A DNA stretch of 37,618 bases, from NCBI GenBank assembly GCA_029260735.1, contig JAJDCR010000012.1, forward strand, positions 1 to 37,618, read 5' to 3'. The translations under genes were made by a program, and so were the position numbers. Below are positions 24,130-34,200 of this stretch, piece after piece (the first letter of the stretch is position 1; each line of letters begins with the position of its first letter). Origin of the DNA: Planctomycetota bacterium (GTDB lineage Bacteria; Planctomycetota; Uabimicrobiia; Uabimicrobiales; Uabimicrobiaceae). A model generated the notes under the pieces. It worked only from the letters and a program-made list of their open reading frames with translations, had not been told where the DNA came from and did not search any database.

Positions 24130-26046
24130 TTAGTTTTTCCTCGATTGTAGCTCTTGGAGCTGATTTTGGGCGACCCTATTGCTCGGGTCAATCTTTAGTA
24201 CTTGTTCGTAGCATTTCTGGGCTTGCTGGGGTTCTTTCCACTGGATATAAATTTTGGCTAAACTAAGATAGCTTTGAAAAAAATCGGGTTTGATTTTTAG
24301 AGTCTGCTTGTAGTAAGCATGGGCTTTTTTTAGTTGCTTTTGCTCTAAAAAGAGGCATCCTAGGTTATGCCAAATAATCGGATCATAAGGATTGCTTTGC
24401 TGGGCAACTAGGTAATGCTGGAGAGCTTGGGAGTATTTTTTTTGCTTCAAAAGAACATTTCCCATGTTGCTGTGGGCTTCTGCATAGTAAGGATTTAGTT
24501 TAAGGGCTTGATTGTAATGATCTATCGCTAAGGATAGACTTCCTTGGTCTTGGTAGATATTTCCCAAGTTGTTATAGGGTTGTGCGTAGTTGGGATCTAT
24601 TTTGATGGCACAGGAAAAATGGTAGATCGCTTGCTCTGCTTTGCCTTGCTCGGACAAAATACTGCCCAAGTTATTATGGGCTCCGGCGTAGTTGGGATCG
24701 ATTTCCAGAGCTTGGAGAAAATGATCGCTCGCTTTTTTGATTTCTCCTTTTTCGTGGAGAGCTTTGCCTAGGTTGTTATGGGGTAGATCCTGGTTAGGGT
24801 ATTTGCTTAAAACATCTTGCCAGAGGGTGATTTTATTTTTCCAAATGGGCAGTTGGGCTTGGATTCTGTAGCTGTAGAAGGAGAGTAGGAGGGCTAGTGT
24901 TATCCAGGTTATTTGGGTATAGTGGAAGACTCGATTATGATTACGATTACGATTATGGTCAATAGTGGATTGAAGGGTGTGGGAGAAGAGGAGGGCGGGG
25001 CCTAGTAGGGATAGGTATAAGTAACGATCGGCTACGGTTGAGTTGTTTTGGTAGGCGAAGGGGAGTAGGCCAGAGACGGGTAGAAATCCTATGATAAAAA
25101 TAATTAATGCTACTAAAACCATTTTGCTTTTATCTCGGTAATGCCAAAGAAAAAAGGCTAATATTGCTAGAGGAATCCAGTTATAAAAGAAATAGCTCGC
25201 TTCCATTACTTTTTCGGGGCCTCGTCCGTACATAGCAGAAAGAGGGATTGGCAGAATTAGTTTTGCTAAATAAAAATTGCAAGCATCGATAAAAATGAGA
25301 GGCCGAAAGATAATGGGGGTAACGAACTTGATAATATCATTGGGTTGAGACTGTTTTGCAATAAAGGTTATCCCTGCTGCGATGACAAACCAAAGAGCAA
25401 GTGATTTTATTGTTGTTTGTAAAGGTCGTGAGAAAATAAAGTATTCTAGTATTCCTAAAATTAAGGGGAGGATAACGGTGGAGGGTTTTGCTAATGTGGC
25501 TAAGATAAAAAAAATCGTTGCTAGGATATAGTAGTGTTTTTTTTGTTTGGTCAAATAGAGACAGTATTGCCACATCGCACTCAGGGCAAGGAATGAGCTT
25601 AGAAGACCTCGAAACTCAGAAACCCAGGCGACGGATTCTATTTGTAAGGGATGGAGCAAAAAGAATAAAGCCCCTCCACAAGCAGCCCCACGATGAGAGA
25701 CTAAGAGATGGAGAAGGGCAAAAACTAGAAGGCCATTGGCGATATGTAAAATAAGATTGACCAGGTGAAAAAGAGAAGAAGAAAAAGGTTCCGTATTCTC
25801 TTTACCCCAAACATCTTGTCCATATTTTAGCAAAGACCAAGCTGTATAGGTTACGGGTATGTACATCCCTTCGTGAGAATTCAGCCAAAAATATTTCACG
25901 CTCTCCCAATTCACAGTATTCATATGCGGATTATCATGAAGATGACAAACCTCATCGTCCCAAACAAAACCAAACTCAAGCACGGGCCAGAAATTAACAA
26001 GAGGAAGTAAAATAAGTAAGGCCCAAATACATTTGTGCTTCCTCAT
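24130..26046 (-). CDS. TMTC/GT-C-like multi-membrane protein with C-terminal TPRs (paralogue C)
   Basis: 638 residues from the ATG at 26046, which shares one base with the upstream stop (TAATG) and has GGGG about 9 bp upstream. The longer frame to 26106 lies wholly inside the preceding gene. Features: FGFVWDDEVCHLHDNPHM, HPLQIESVAWVSEFRG, ADRYLYLSLLGPALL, then about six TPRs (HNNLGKALHEKGE, AHNNLGSILSEQG, PYNNLGNIYQDQG, AHSNMGNVL). The two membrane-side signatures are the same in all five paralogues. TPR number and sequence vary, which suggests a shared reaction with different partners (inference). Confidence 0.8.
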   Translation of the reverse strand: MRKHKCIWALLILLPLVNFWPVLEFGFVWDDEVCHLHDNPHMNTVNWESVKYFWLNSHEGMYIPVTYTAWSLLKYGQDVWGKENTEPFSSSLFHLVNLILHIANGLLVFALLHLLVSHRGAACGGALFFLLHPLQIESVAWVSEFRGLLSSFLALSAMWQYCLYLTKQKKHYYILATIFFILATLAKPSTVILPLILGILEYFIFSRPLQTTIKSLALWFVIAAGITFIAKQSQPNDIIKFVTPIIFRPLIFIDACNFYLAKLILPIPLSAMYGRGPEKVMEASYFFYNWIPLAILAFFLWHYRDKSKMVLVALIIFIIGFLPVSGLLPFAYQNNSTVADRYLYLSLLGPALLFSHTLQSTIDHNRNRNHNRVFHYTQITWITLALLLSFYSYRIQAQLPIWKNKITLWQDVLSKYPNQDLPHNNLGKALHEKGEIKKASDHFLQALEIDPNYAGAHNNLGSILSEQGKAEQAIYHFSCAIKIDPNYAQPYNNLGNIYQDQGSLSLAIDHYNQALKLNPYYAEAHSNMGNVLLKQKKYSQALQHYLVAQQSNPYDPIIWHNLGCLFLEQKQLKKAHAYYKQTLKIKPDFFQSYLSLAKIYIQWKEPQQAQKCYEQVLKIDPSNRVAQNQLQELQSRKN

Positions 26047-28052
26047 TACTTTTGCCCCTGTAAAGCGCTTAGTTTTTTTATAGTAACCTCGTGGTTGGGC
26101 TCCCATTTTAGGGATAGGGAATAATGGTGAATGGCCTTAAGAATATTATTTTGCTTTTGCCAAGCATCGGCAAGATTGCGATGGTTGCGAGCGGACTGGG
26201 GATGAATTGCCACCGCTCTTTGGTAGGCTTCTATGGCGAGAGAATATTGTCCTTGCCGAAAAAAGGCGAAGCCCAAATTATTCCATAAATCATCGTCATT
26301 GGGCTCTATCTCAGCGGCTTTAGTATAAGCAATGGCGGCTTCTGAAAACTGTTCTTTTTTAAGAAAAGCTCCCCCCATATTATAGTAGGCTAAGGCTAAA
26401 TAAGGATTAATCTTAACCGCTTGGGAATAGTGATGTATTGCTTGGTCAAACTCTCTTTGCTTGACCAATACATTACCCAAGTTAGTATGGGCCTCTGCAC
26501 AGTAAGGATCTGTCTTCAAAGCTTCTATGTAGTGTTTTTTTGCCCAGACAATCTGCCCTTCTCTTTCTAAGAGATGCCCTAGATTGTTATGGGCTTCCAT
26601 ATATCCAGGATTGAGCTTGATCGCTAAGGAATAGTACTCTTTTGCCTTGCGTGTGTTTCCTTCTGCAACAAGAGAGTTGGCCGCACTATTGTAAGCATAG
26701 TAGTACTCAGGGAGAATCTCTAGTGCCTTCTCATAGTGGATAAGCGCTTCTGCATTTTTTCCGGTACCAGCCAAGGCATTGCCCATATTGTTGTGAGAAG
26801 CTGCTTGTCCGGGGTACTTTTCAATAACATTTGCCCATAAGGTGATTTTATTTTCCCAGGGGGTCATTTGTTGTCGAGAACTCAAAGCCAAAAAGAGTAG
26901 TAAAACTATAGCTCCTATTTGGGTTATTTTTTTACTCTCAAACTCTCTTATCATAACCGCAAATAAAATGGCCGGCCCGATCATAGCTAAGTAGAGGTAA
27001 CGATCCGCTACAGTAGAGAAGTTTTGAAAAGCAAAGGGAACAATCCCTGACACGGGAAGAAAGCCCGCCGTAAAAATAGCAAAACAAAACAAGATTTTTT
27101 TAGACCGAGGATAGGTATACCACAGCAAAATTAAAATTGCGCTCAGGGGAATCCAGGAAAAAAAGAAATAGGGACTATCGACTGTTACCTGAGGAGTTCT
27201 TCCATAGCAAGCACAAAGATTTACGGGATAAAAAAGCTTAGCTAAGTAAAAATTGATGGCATCAAAAACGATAAAAGGACGCAAGTAGAAGGGGGGAATG
27301 AAGTCCAGTAGTCTATTGGGCTGTGATATTTTTGTAATCAACAAAGTTATTCCGGCCAGCCCTAGCCAAAGCAAGAGAGGACCAAGGTGCCTGCGTAGGG
27401 GATCTTTGTAAAAGAAACAAACGATGAGAAAGACAAGCAAAGGTAAAATCACAGTGGAAGGTTTAGCGAGCAGAGAAAGAATAAAAGCAAGGCTTGCTCC
27501 TCCATAGGACCACGAAAACATGCTTTCTTTGGTTTTATTAGAAAGCAATCTTCTTTTCAAATAGAGCCAGAGGGCAAGGAGGGCAAAAAAAGTGCTCAGA
27601 AGTCCTCTAAATTCTGAAATCCAAGCCACAGTTTCTACTTGCAAGGGATGCAGCAAAAAAAGTAAAGCTCCGGCCCAAGCAGCCCAGGGAAGAGATATCA
27701 AGATATTGAGAATGGCAAAAACGAGAAGTCCGTTGGCAATATGACAAAGCAAGTTAGCTCCGTGAAAAAAACGGGGGTCAAATCCTCCTTGTCCTCGGAC
27801 ATCCACGCAAAAGTCCTGAACACACTTAACCCCTGCCCAAGCATTATAAGAAATAGGAATATACATACCCTCGTAAGGACTTTGCCAAAAATGGAGAAAA
27901 TTTTCGAGCTTAAATTCTTTTAAATAAGGATTGCGGTGCAGATGGCTCAACTCGTCATCCCAAACAAAGTCGTGGTCGATGGTTTCCCAAAAAACCATTA
28001 GGGGAACAAGGATGAGTAAAGCGATCAGTAGGGAAGATTGGTATTTTTGCAT
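26046..28052 (-). CDS. TMTC/GT-C-like multi-membrane protein with C-terminal TPRs (paralogue D)
   Basis: 668 residues. The DD pair lies in HDFVWDDELSHLHRNPYL. The membrane block is HPLQVETVAWISEFRG, where threonine and isoleucine replace the serine and valine of the others. ADRYLYLAMIGPAIL precedes about seven TPRs (SHNNMGNALAGTG, AHNNLGHLLEREG, AHTNLGNVLVKQR, LWNNLGFAFFRQG). It starts 14 bp after the stop of paralogue E with no strong ribosome site and ends in a TAATG overlap with paralogue C. Coupled translation within one transcript is likely for C, B and A. Confidence 0.8.
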   Translation of the reverse strand: MQKYQSSLLIALLILVPLMVFWETIDHDFVWDDELSHLHRNPYLKEFKLENFLHFWQSPYEGMYIPISYNAWAGVKCVQDFCVDVRGQGGFDPRFFHGANLLCHIANGLLVFAILNILISLPWAAWAGALLFLLHPLQVETVAWISEFRGLLSTFFALLALWLYLKRRLLSNKTKESMFSWSYGGASLAFILSLLAKPSTVILPLLVFLIVCFFYKDPLRRHLGPLLLWLGLAGITLLITKISQPNRLLDFIPPFYLRPFIVFDAINFYLAKLFYPVNLCACYGRTPQVTVDSPYFFFSWIPLSAILILLWYTYPRSKKILFCFAIFTAGFLPVSGIVPFAFQNFSTVADRYLYLAMIGPAILFAVMIREFESKKITQIGAIVLLLFLALSSRQQMTPWENKITLWANVIEKYPGQAASHNNMGNALAGTGKNAEALIHYEKALEILPEYYYAYNSAANSLVAEGNTRKAKEYYSLAIKLNPGYMEAHNNLGHLLEREGQIVWAKKHYIEALKTDPYCAEAHTNLGNVLVKQREFDQAIHHYSQAVKINPYLALAYYNMGGAFLKKEQFSEAAIAYTKAAEIEPNDDDLWNNLGFAFFRQGQYSLAIEAYQRAVAIHPQSARNHRNLADAWQKQNNILKAIHHYSLSLKWEPNHEVTIKKLSALQGQK

Positions 28053-28066
28053 GAGAAGGCGCTCTG

Positions 28067-30040
28067 TTAATTGCTATCAAAAATAGGCTGGAGACTTTTT
28101 CGTAAAACCTCATTTTTTGGTTCTAATTGTAAAGCCTTTTGAGCATGAAAAGTAGCTTTTTTTCTCTTCCCCAAAGAAAAAAAGCCTTGGGCTAGATTGC
28201 TGTGCGCAGAGGCATAGTCCGGTTTTATTTGCAAAGCCTTCTCATAGAGATTGATCGCTTCGGCTATTTTCCCTTCCTCATGAAAAATAATCCCTAGGTT
28301 ATGATAAGCTTGGGCATAGTTAGGATGTAGTTTAATAGCTTGCCCAAAATGTTTTTTCGCTTCGGCTATTTTCCCCTGATCCGCAAAAATATTCCCTAGG
28401 TTATAGTGAGTTATCGGTTGCTGCGGACGAATAATTAAAGCCTGCTTGTAGTGTTGAATCGCTGGGGAAAAATCTTTTTCTTGCTCGTAAGTGTAGCCCA
28501 GATTGTTATGAGCCATCGGATGGTTAGGCTCTAAGGCGAGAGCTTGTTTATAGTAACTTCGTGCTTGCTCCATTTGCCCTTGCCGCGTAAAGAGATTTCC
28601 TAAATTAATGTAAGCATTGGTGTATTTTGGATCAATCTTTAAAGCTAACTCGTAGTGATAGAGTGCCTTGCTGATTTCTCCTTTTTGTGCCCATAGTTTG
28701 GCTAAATTATGATGAGCGGGAGCTAAAAAAGAATCGTATTCTAAAGCTTTTTCGTAATAGAGCATCGCTTTAGCAAGCTCACCTTTTTGTTCCCAAGTAA
28801 AGCCTAGATTATAGTGAGCAAAAGAGTCCTTTGGGTACTTTTCTAAAACATCGCTCCACAAAGTCAAATCACTTTTCCACACAGGTAAGCGAGAAAAAGA
28901 AATTCCTCCCCAGCACAAAATCAAAAAAACAGGAACAAGAACTCTCACTTTACCCTTAAGATAAATAGCAATAACTTGAGCAAAAAACAAAGACACTCCC
29001 AACATCCCCAAATAAAGATAGCGATCCGCTATTGTAGATTGATTCTGAAAAGCAAAAGAAACAAGTCCAGAAACCGGCAAGAAACTAAGAGCCCAAAAAA
29101 CAAAGCTTATTAGAAATAAAGGAAAGCGATTTCTTACACGCCACAGAATCCCCAAAACAATTCCAACAGGCACCCAAAGTAGAAAAAAATACCATTGCTC
29201 CATGACCACATCGGGAGTTCTTCCGTAGAGAGCACTCAGAGAAAAGGGAAAGAGTAATTTGCCTAAATAAAAGAGGAAAGTATCGCAAACAATTAAGGGG
29301 CGTAAAGCAATGGGAGCAATAAAGTCGATCTGAGCATCGGGCTGAGCTAGCTTCGTTACGATAGCAAGAATCCCTGAAACAACCAGCCAAGGAGCAAGAA
29401 TTTTTAAAGAATTGCACCAGGAGTTTTTTAAAACACCTATATCAAGAATTCCTACAAGCAGAGGCAAAACCACGGCAGAGGGTTTCGCTAATGCCGACAA
29501 AGCGAATGCAACCAAGGCTACTACATAGTAGACGATCTTTTTCTTTTCCCGAAAAACAAGGTATTGCCACATAGCAATTAAAGCCCAAAAAGAACTGAAT
29601 AGTCCCCGAAACTCGGAAACCCAAGCAACGGACTCCACTTGTAAAGGATGTAAGAGAAAGAGAAAGGCTCCAGCGCATGCGGCCCCATCACTTTTCACAA
29701 AACGCGTAAGAATTCCAAAGACAAGAAGACCATTGAAAATATGAAAAACAACATTAATTCCGTGAAAAATATTGGGAGAAAAAGCATTTCCGGAAAGGAG
29801 TTTGACCAAAGCCCAAAAAGTATAAGTAACCGGAATATACATCCCGACGTAGGAACTCGTCCACAAATCGATTAGCGAAGACCAAGAAATGTTCTGGAGG
29901 TGAGGGTTGTGATGGAGATGGCAGTAGCGGTCGTCCCAAACAAAATCATAGCTTAAAGTACTTCCGAAAATTATGCCTGGCACCAAAATCAGAAGGCATA
30001 AAATCGGAGTTTTAGATTTAAGGGGAAACATTGATTTCAT
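28067..30040 (-). CDS. TMTC/GT-C-like multi-membrane protein with C-terminal TPRs (paralogue E, first gene of the operon)
   Basis: 657 residues. DFVWDDRYCHLHHNPHL with the acidic pair, HPLQVESVAWVSEFRG, ADRYLYLGMLGVSLF, then about seven TPRs (AHYNLGFTWEQKG, AYINLGNLFTRQG, AHNNLGYTYEQEK, THYNLGNIFADQG, AYHNLGIIFHEEG). It is the promoter-proximal member, so the operon promoter should lie between it and the inverted-repeat element at 30187-30277. I could not pick out a clear promoter there. An ATG three codons in (30031) is an alternative start. Confidence 0.8.
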   Translation of the reverse strand: MKSMFPLKSKTPILCLLILVPGIIFGSTLSYDFVWDDRYCHLHHNPHLQNISWSSLIDLWTSSYVGMYIPVTYTFWALVKLLSGNAFSPNIFHGINVVFHIFNGLLVFGILTRFVKSDGAACAGAFLFLLHPLQVESVAWVSEFRGLFSSFWALIAMWQYLVFREKKKIVYYVVALVAFALSALAKPSAVVLPLLVGILDIGVLKNSWCNSLKILAPWLVVSGILAIVTKLAQPDAQIDFIAPIALRPLIVCDTFLFYLGKLLFPFSLSALYGRTPDVVMEQWYFFLLWVPVGIVLGILWRVRNRFPLFLISFVFWALSFLPVSGLVSFAFQNQSTIADRYLYLGMLGVSLFFAQVIAIYLKGKVRVLVPVFLILCWGGISFSRLPVWKSDLTLWSDVLEKYPKDSFAHYNLGFTWEQKGELAKAMLYYEKALEYDSFLAPAHHNLAKLWAQKGEISKALYHYELALKIDPKYTNAYINLGNLFTRQGQMEQARSYYKQALALEPNHPMAHNNLGYTYEQEKDFSPAIQHYKQALIIRPQQPITHYNLGNIFADQGKIAEAKKHFGQAIKLHPNYAQAYHNLGIIFHEEGKIAEAINLYEKALQIKPDYASAHSNLAQGFFSLGKRKKATFHAQKALQLEPKNEVLRKSLQPIFDSN

Positions 30041-30186
30041 ATTTTTGCTTACTCTTGTGATAAACTTGAGGGACTTAAATATAGTAATCCTAAATCGTCT
30101 ATCTTTGTACCAAGCAGACTAACAGTTCTAATATTTCTAGGGGTTGATCACATCTCCGGCCAATGTTTCAGATAAAACAATGTGAG

Positions 30187-30277
30187 GGAGGGCAAGGCTC
30201 CTGCCGCGCCGGGGATGTGCTTGGCTCTTGCTATACTTTCTAGGCACATCCCCTGCTCGGCAGGAGCCTCGCCCTCC
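30187..30277. repeat. GC-rich 34-bp inverted repeat (REP/MITE-like element)
   Basis: Left arm 30187-30220 and right arm 30244-30277 pair at 31 of 34 positions around a 23-nt loop. Arms contain GGCTCCTGCCG and GGGGATGTGC and are much richer in G+C than the surrounding DNA. GGCAGGAGCCTCGCCCTCC is a sequence I associate with dispersed palindromes in many bacterial genomes (from memory). It lies in the 316-bp gap upstream of the five-gene operon. The rest of that gap has no feature I recognise. It could act as a terminator for the PEP-CTERM gene, but no T-run follows. Confidence 0.75.
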
Positions 30278-30356
30278 AGGGAACATGGTGATTAGAACGG
30301 TTCTAGATAAACTAAGTGGCCTAAGTTATGATCAAGACCGATTTCTACGCTACCAT

Positions 30357-30998
30357 CTAATATTTCTTTGACCGCAAAAACAAAGCTAAAAATCCACTAA
30401 AGAGCAGAGCCATCGTGGAAAGTTCGGGTACTGCTCCAGGAGCAGGGCCTTCTAGAGAGATATCATCCAAAACAAAATCATCTCCAAAGGAAACTCCCAC
30501 CGTATCAATAATTTCAATAGTTAGTGCACTTGCTGCTCCTGAGTTCACTGTAGCTGAAAACTCAAAAAACTGTGCTTCTGTATTGCCTGCACTTAAGGTT
30601 CCGATAGACAAGTTGTTTACGCGAAAATCTAAAGTGACCACATTGATATTATTAGCATTAGCCAAAAAAGCTTGAAAATCATAGTCCGTATTTGTAATAA
30701 CATCCACCGTTTGCCGCCAAACCACTCCTAAGCCACCATTAACAACCATCATATTCCCAGAACCGGAAGTATGATCTCCAAAAGAAGCGAAAGAGCCGAT
30801 CCCTGTATCAGAGGGGTCAGTATGAATAGCATAGGTACTCGCCGCACCTGGAGTCGGAGTTTGGAAAATAAAGTCCGTAGAAAAGCCCGTATTACCTGCC
30901 TCAAAATCACCATTTGTAATCAGGTTTAGACCATAAGAGCTAGAAGCAACGAAAAGAACAAGAACTATACAGAGACTGCCATATTTTTGGAGAAACAT
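30357..30998 (-). CDS. PEP-CTERM sorted exported protein with carbohydrate-binding-like fold
   Basis: 213 residues. Signal peptide MFLQKYGSLCIVLVLFVASS. The mature part begins NLITNGDFEAGNTGF and ends its domain with DDFVLDDISLEG, the start and end signatures of CenC-like/DUF642-type beta-sandwich domains. The C-terminal tag is AVPELSTMALLFSGFLALF then RSKKY, a PEP-CTERM variant with VPEL in place of VPEP. A strong AAGGAG lies 7 bp before the ATG. It shows little similarity to the first PEP-CTERM protein except for the sorting signal. Confidence 0.85.
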   Translation of the reverse strand: MFLQKYGSLCIVLVLFVASSSYGLNLITNGDFEAGNTGFSTDFIFQTPTPGAASTYAIHTDPSDTGIGSFASFGDHTSGSGNMMVVNGGLGVVWRQTVDVITNTDYDFQAFLANANNINVVTLDFRVNNLSIGTLSAGNTEAQFFEFSATVNSGAASALTIEIIDTVGVSFGDDFVLDDISLEGPAPGAVPELSTMALLFSGFLALFLRSKKY

Positions 30999-31297
30999 TT
31001 CAAGCTCCTTAAATTACGTAGGTAAAATCATTTAGTTCAATTTTAGATTTTAGATTACAAATGAAATATTTACAATGAAAATTCTTCTTTGGGAAAATCC
31101 CCTCTTTTCTAAAAGACATAAGCGTTTATTTTCAATTATCAGAGTATTTAGTCAATCAGCCCGAGAGAGTCTTCGAAGCCAAGATTTTTTTAGGCAAAAT
31201 ACCACTCTCTTGGCTTTGAGAACTGCCACTAAAAGCAACAAGGATAAAAATAGTTTCGAGCATTACGCTTTTCATAATTTAGATTCCTTTTTCCCTG
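30999..31297. other. Intergenic stretch without a recognised feature
   Basis: 299 bp between the CHAT protein gene and the PEP-CTERM gene. The upstream part (31000-31070) presumably holds the PEP-CTERM promoter. An open frame on the + strand here has no ribosome site and does not look like protein, and I see no repeat or RNA. Confidence 0.4.
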
Positions 31298-34200
31298 CTA
31301 TCTTTTTTCTCTACGGCGTTTTCGTTTAGCCATTCTTTCTTCCAGTAACCTTTTCTCTTTCTTTTTATGTGCTAGCACCAAGAAAACTATTATCAAGATT
31401 ATCACCCCAAGCAGAATAAAAGGAATGATAGAACCTTGTTCTTTCTTTTCGATAACAACTCTATTCTCTTGTTCCATATCATCTGAGTCTCCCCCAATCA
31501 TAACAAAGGAAGACCAGTAAAAAGGGTGAGAGTATCTTTTACTTTTTAAGAACTCCAGTTGAGTATCTCTTACAGCCTTTTGAGGAGAATCCCCGCGCAT
31601 ATACCGCTGATAGAACTTTTCCATAAAAAGCTGAGTGGCCTGATCATCCACTTTCCACAGGGTTGCCAGCACTGACTTTGCCCCGGCTTCTCGAAAAGCT
31701 CTTTGTAGGCTATAGACTCCTTCCCCTTGGCGTATTTCGCCCACTCCTGTTTCGCAGGCGGAAAGAACTACCAAATCTGTCCCCAAAAGATTTAATCCTA
31801 GAACCTCTAGTGCCGTTAAAACCCCGTCTTTCTCTGGATCATTCGCTCCTGTAAATGCTAATCCAGAATAGACAAGGGGATTAGTCAGTTTCCGACCGGA
31901 TGATATTGGAGATGCTCTTTCTGAGATAAAGGCTCCTTGATTTTTGGATTTACTTTTATTTGCTGCATCTAAAAAATATCCGTGTGTTGCGATATGTAAA
32001 ATTTGGGGAGAATTTATTTTAGAAATGTTTTCTTCTGTCGCCTGATCTTGGGTGTATACTTTTGTCGGAATGCGGAGAATTTTTTGAATATTTTTCGACT
32101 CTGCTAAGGTTCCCTTTAAAGGAGAGAACCAAATTTTCTTTTTCTCGACAATTTTTTTGCCTAGTCCCTTTCCATAATTTGGATAAGCAAAAATCGCGGA
32201 GAACTCATTACTTTTCTCTGTTTTCTTCTTTACCAAATCTCTACTCGAAGAAAGTATAATGATATTTTTACTCTCTACTAAATATTGTCCCTTTTCATCG
32301 ATCAAAGATCTAAACGGGAGCAGATGTAAAACTCCATCGGGCACGATGTATACTTTCTTTTTTCCCTGCCAATATCTAGTTAAAGGAGAAAGTATTCTTT
32401 CATAGATTTTTTGGGGCAACTCTTTTGCCACTTCTTTATTCTGAATTTTACCGCGGTAGTTTTGGATTAGGCTTCCAGTATCTTCAAAGTCTCCGAGCTT
32501 AACTAATCTTATATTATTTTTTTCTACTACTACTGCCACTAACTTAGTCGCAGTTTTCTCTCTAATAAATGATCTATACACTACAAAATCTATGAGCAAT
32601 TCATTTTCTAAGAGATTTTTTTTCACCTCATCTACTTTCACATCTGATATCAAGTCTTTAAAATCACTATTTTGCCAAATTAGCTTTTTTTCCAGTTCAT
32701 CTATTTCTTTTTCTAGTTTTTCTACTGAAGCTCTATTTTCTGTTCGTTTTTCGTAATTCAAAGACAAGCGAGAGTATGAAGATCTTTTTTCCAATAAATC
32801 TTTTAGCAGATCTTGATCTGTAACATTGTGGAATGCTTGCTTTAGTTCGCGTGATATTTGCAAAAGTATTCCTTTGTAGTTCACCGAAAAATAGAGAGCT
32901 AGACTATCAAAATCTCCTTTTGGATATTCTTCTAAAGTCGAAAATAAGTTATTTTTATCCGAATCTACGTTAAATTGTTCCAACATACTTAGTCTAGTTT
33001 TTTCCGAGTTACCGAGGAGCTCTCTCTTCAGATATAGACATTTTTTGACTAAATGCTCCTTTAGAATAGATAACGCACTACCGTGTTTTCTCTGCTCGTA
33101 ATACAATCCTGCTAAATTTTTCATTGACCTTAGAGTATTCGGATGGCTTCCCCCTTGAACTTCTCTTGTTAGCTGTAAAGTCTTTAAATTTAGCTGTTCT
33201 GCTTCTTCGTATTTTCCTTGTAACTTATATTGCTCTGCCAGATTGTTCATTAATATTAAAGTATCAGGATGCTTTTCTTCCAATGCTTCTCTTGTCAATT
33301 GCAAAGCTTTTACCAAAAGGGGCTCCACTTTTTGGTGCTCTCCTTGTAATTGATACACCCAGGCTAAATTATTCATTGTTTTTAGAGTATTGGGGTGCTG
33401 TTCTCCCAATATTTCTATTGCTAGGTGTAAAGTTTCTTCATATAAAAGGCTAGATTTTCTGTATTTTCCCTGTAATTCATACAACCCCGCTAAATTATTC
33501 ATTACAGCTAAGGTGCTTGGATGCTTTTTTCCCAATATTTTTCTTTCTAGTTCCAAAGTTTTCAAATACAGAGGCTCTGCTCTACTATATTCTCCCTGCG
33601 ATGTATATAGACTCGCTAAACTATTCATCAAAGTTAGAGTCTCGGGATGCTTTTCTCCCAATACTGATCTTCTTAGTTCTAAAACCTTTACTAAAAATGA
33701 TTCGGCTCTGCTATATTCCCCCTTTGTAACATACAGTTGTGCCAGATTATTCAAGGATATAAAAGTATCGGGATGCTTTTCTCCCAATACTTTTTCTCTT
33801 AGTTCCAAAGTTTTCACATACAAAGGCTCCGCTTTATCGTACTTTCCCTGAGAGTAGTACAAAAATCCCAGGTTGTTCATCGACCCTAGAGTCTCGGGAT
33901 GCTTTTCCCCCAATAATTCTCTTCTTAGTTCTAAAACCTTTACTAAAAATGACTCGGCTTTATCGTATATTCCCTGAGAATGATACATTCCTGCTAGGTT
34001 ATTCATTATCCTTAGAGTCTCTGGATGTTTTTCTCCCAAAATTTCTTTCGTCACCTGAAAAGATTTTAGAAAAAGAAGCTCTGCTTTTTTGTAGTCTAGT
34101 CGATAATAATACATTCCTGCTAGGTTATTCATTATCTTTAGAGTCTCTGGATGTTTTTCTCCCAGAGAAGAAAGACTTCTTTGGTAAGTTTTTTCTGCAA

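Noticed and set aside
31075..31329. 84-codon open frame on the + strand between the CHAT and PEP-CTERM genes
   Set aside because: No ribosome site, no recognisable protein pattern, and it runs into the CHAT gene on the other strand.
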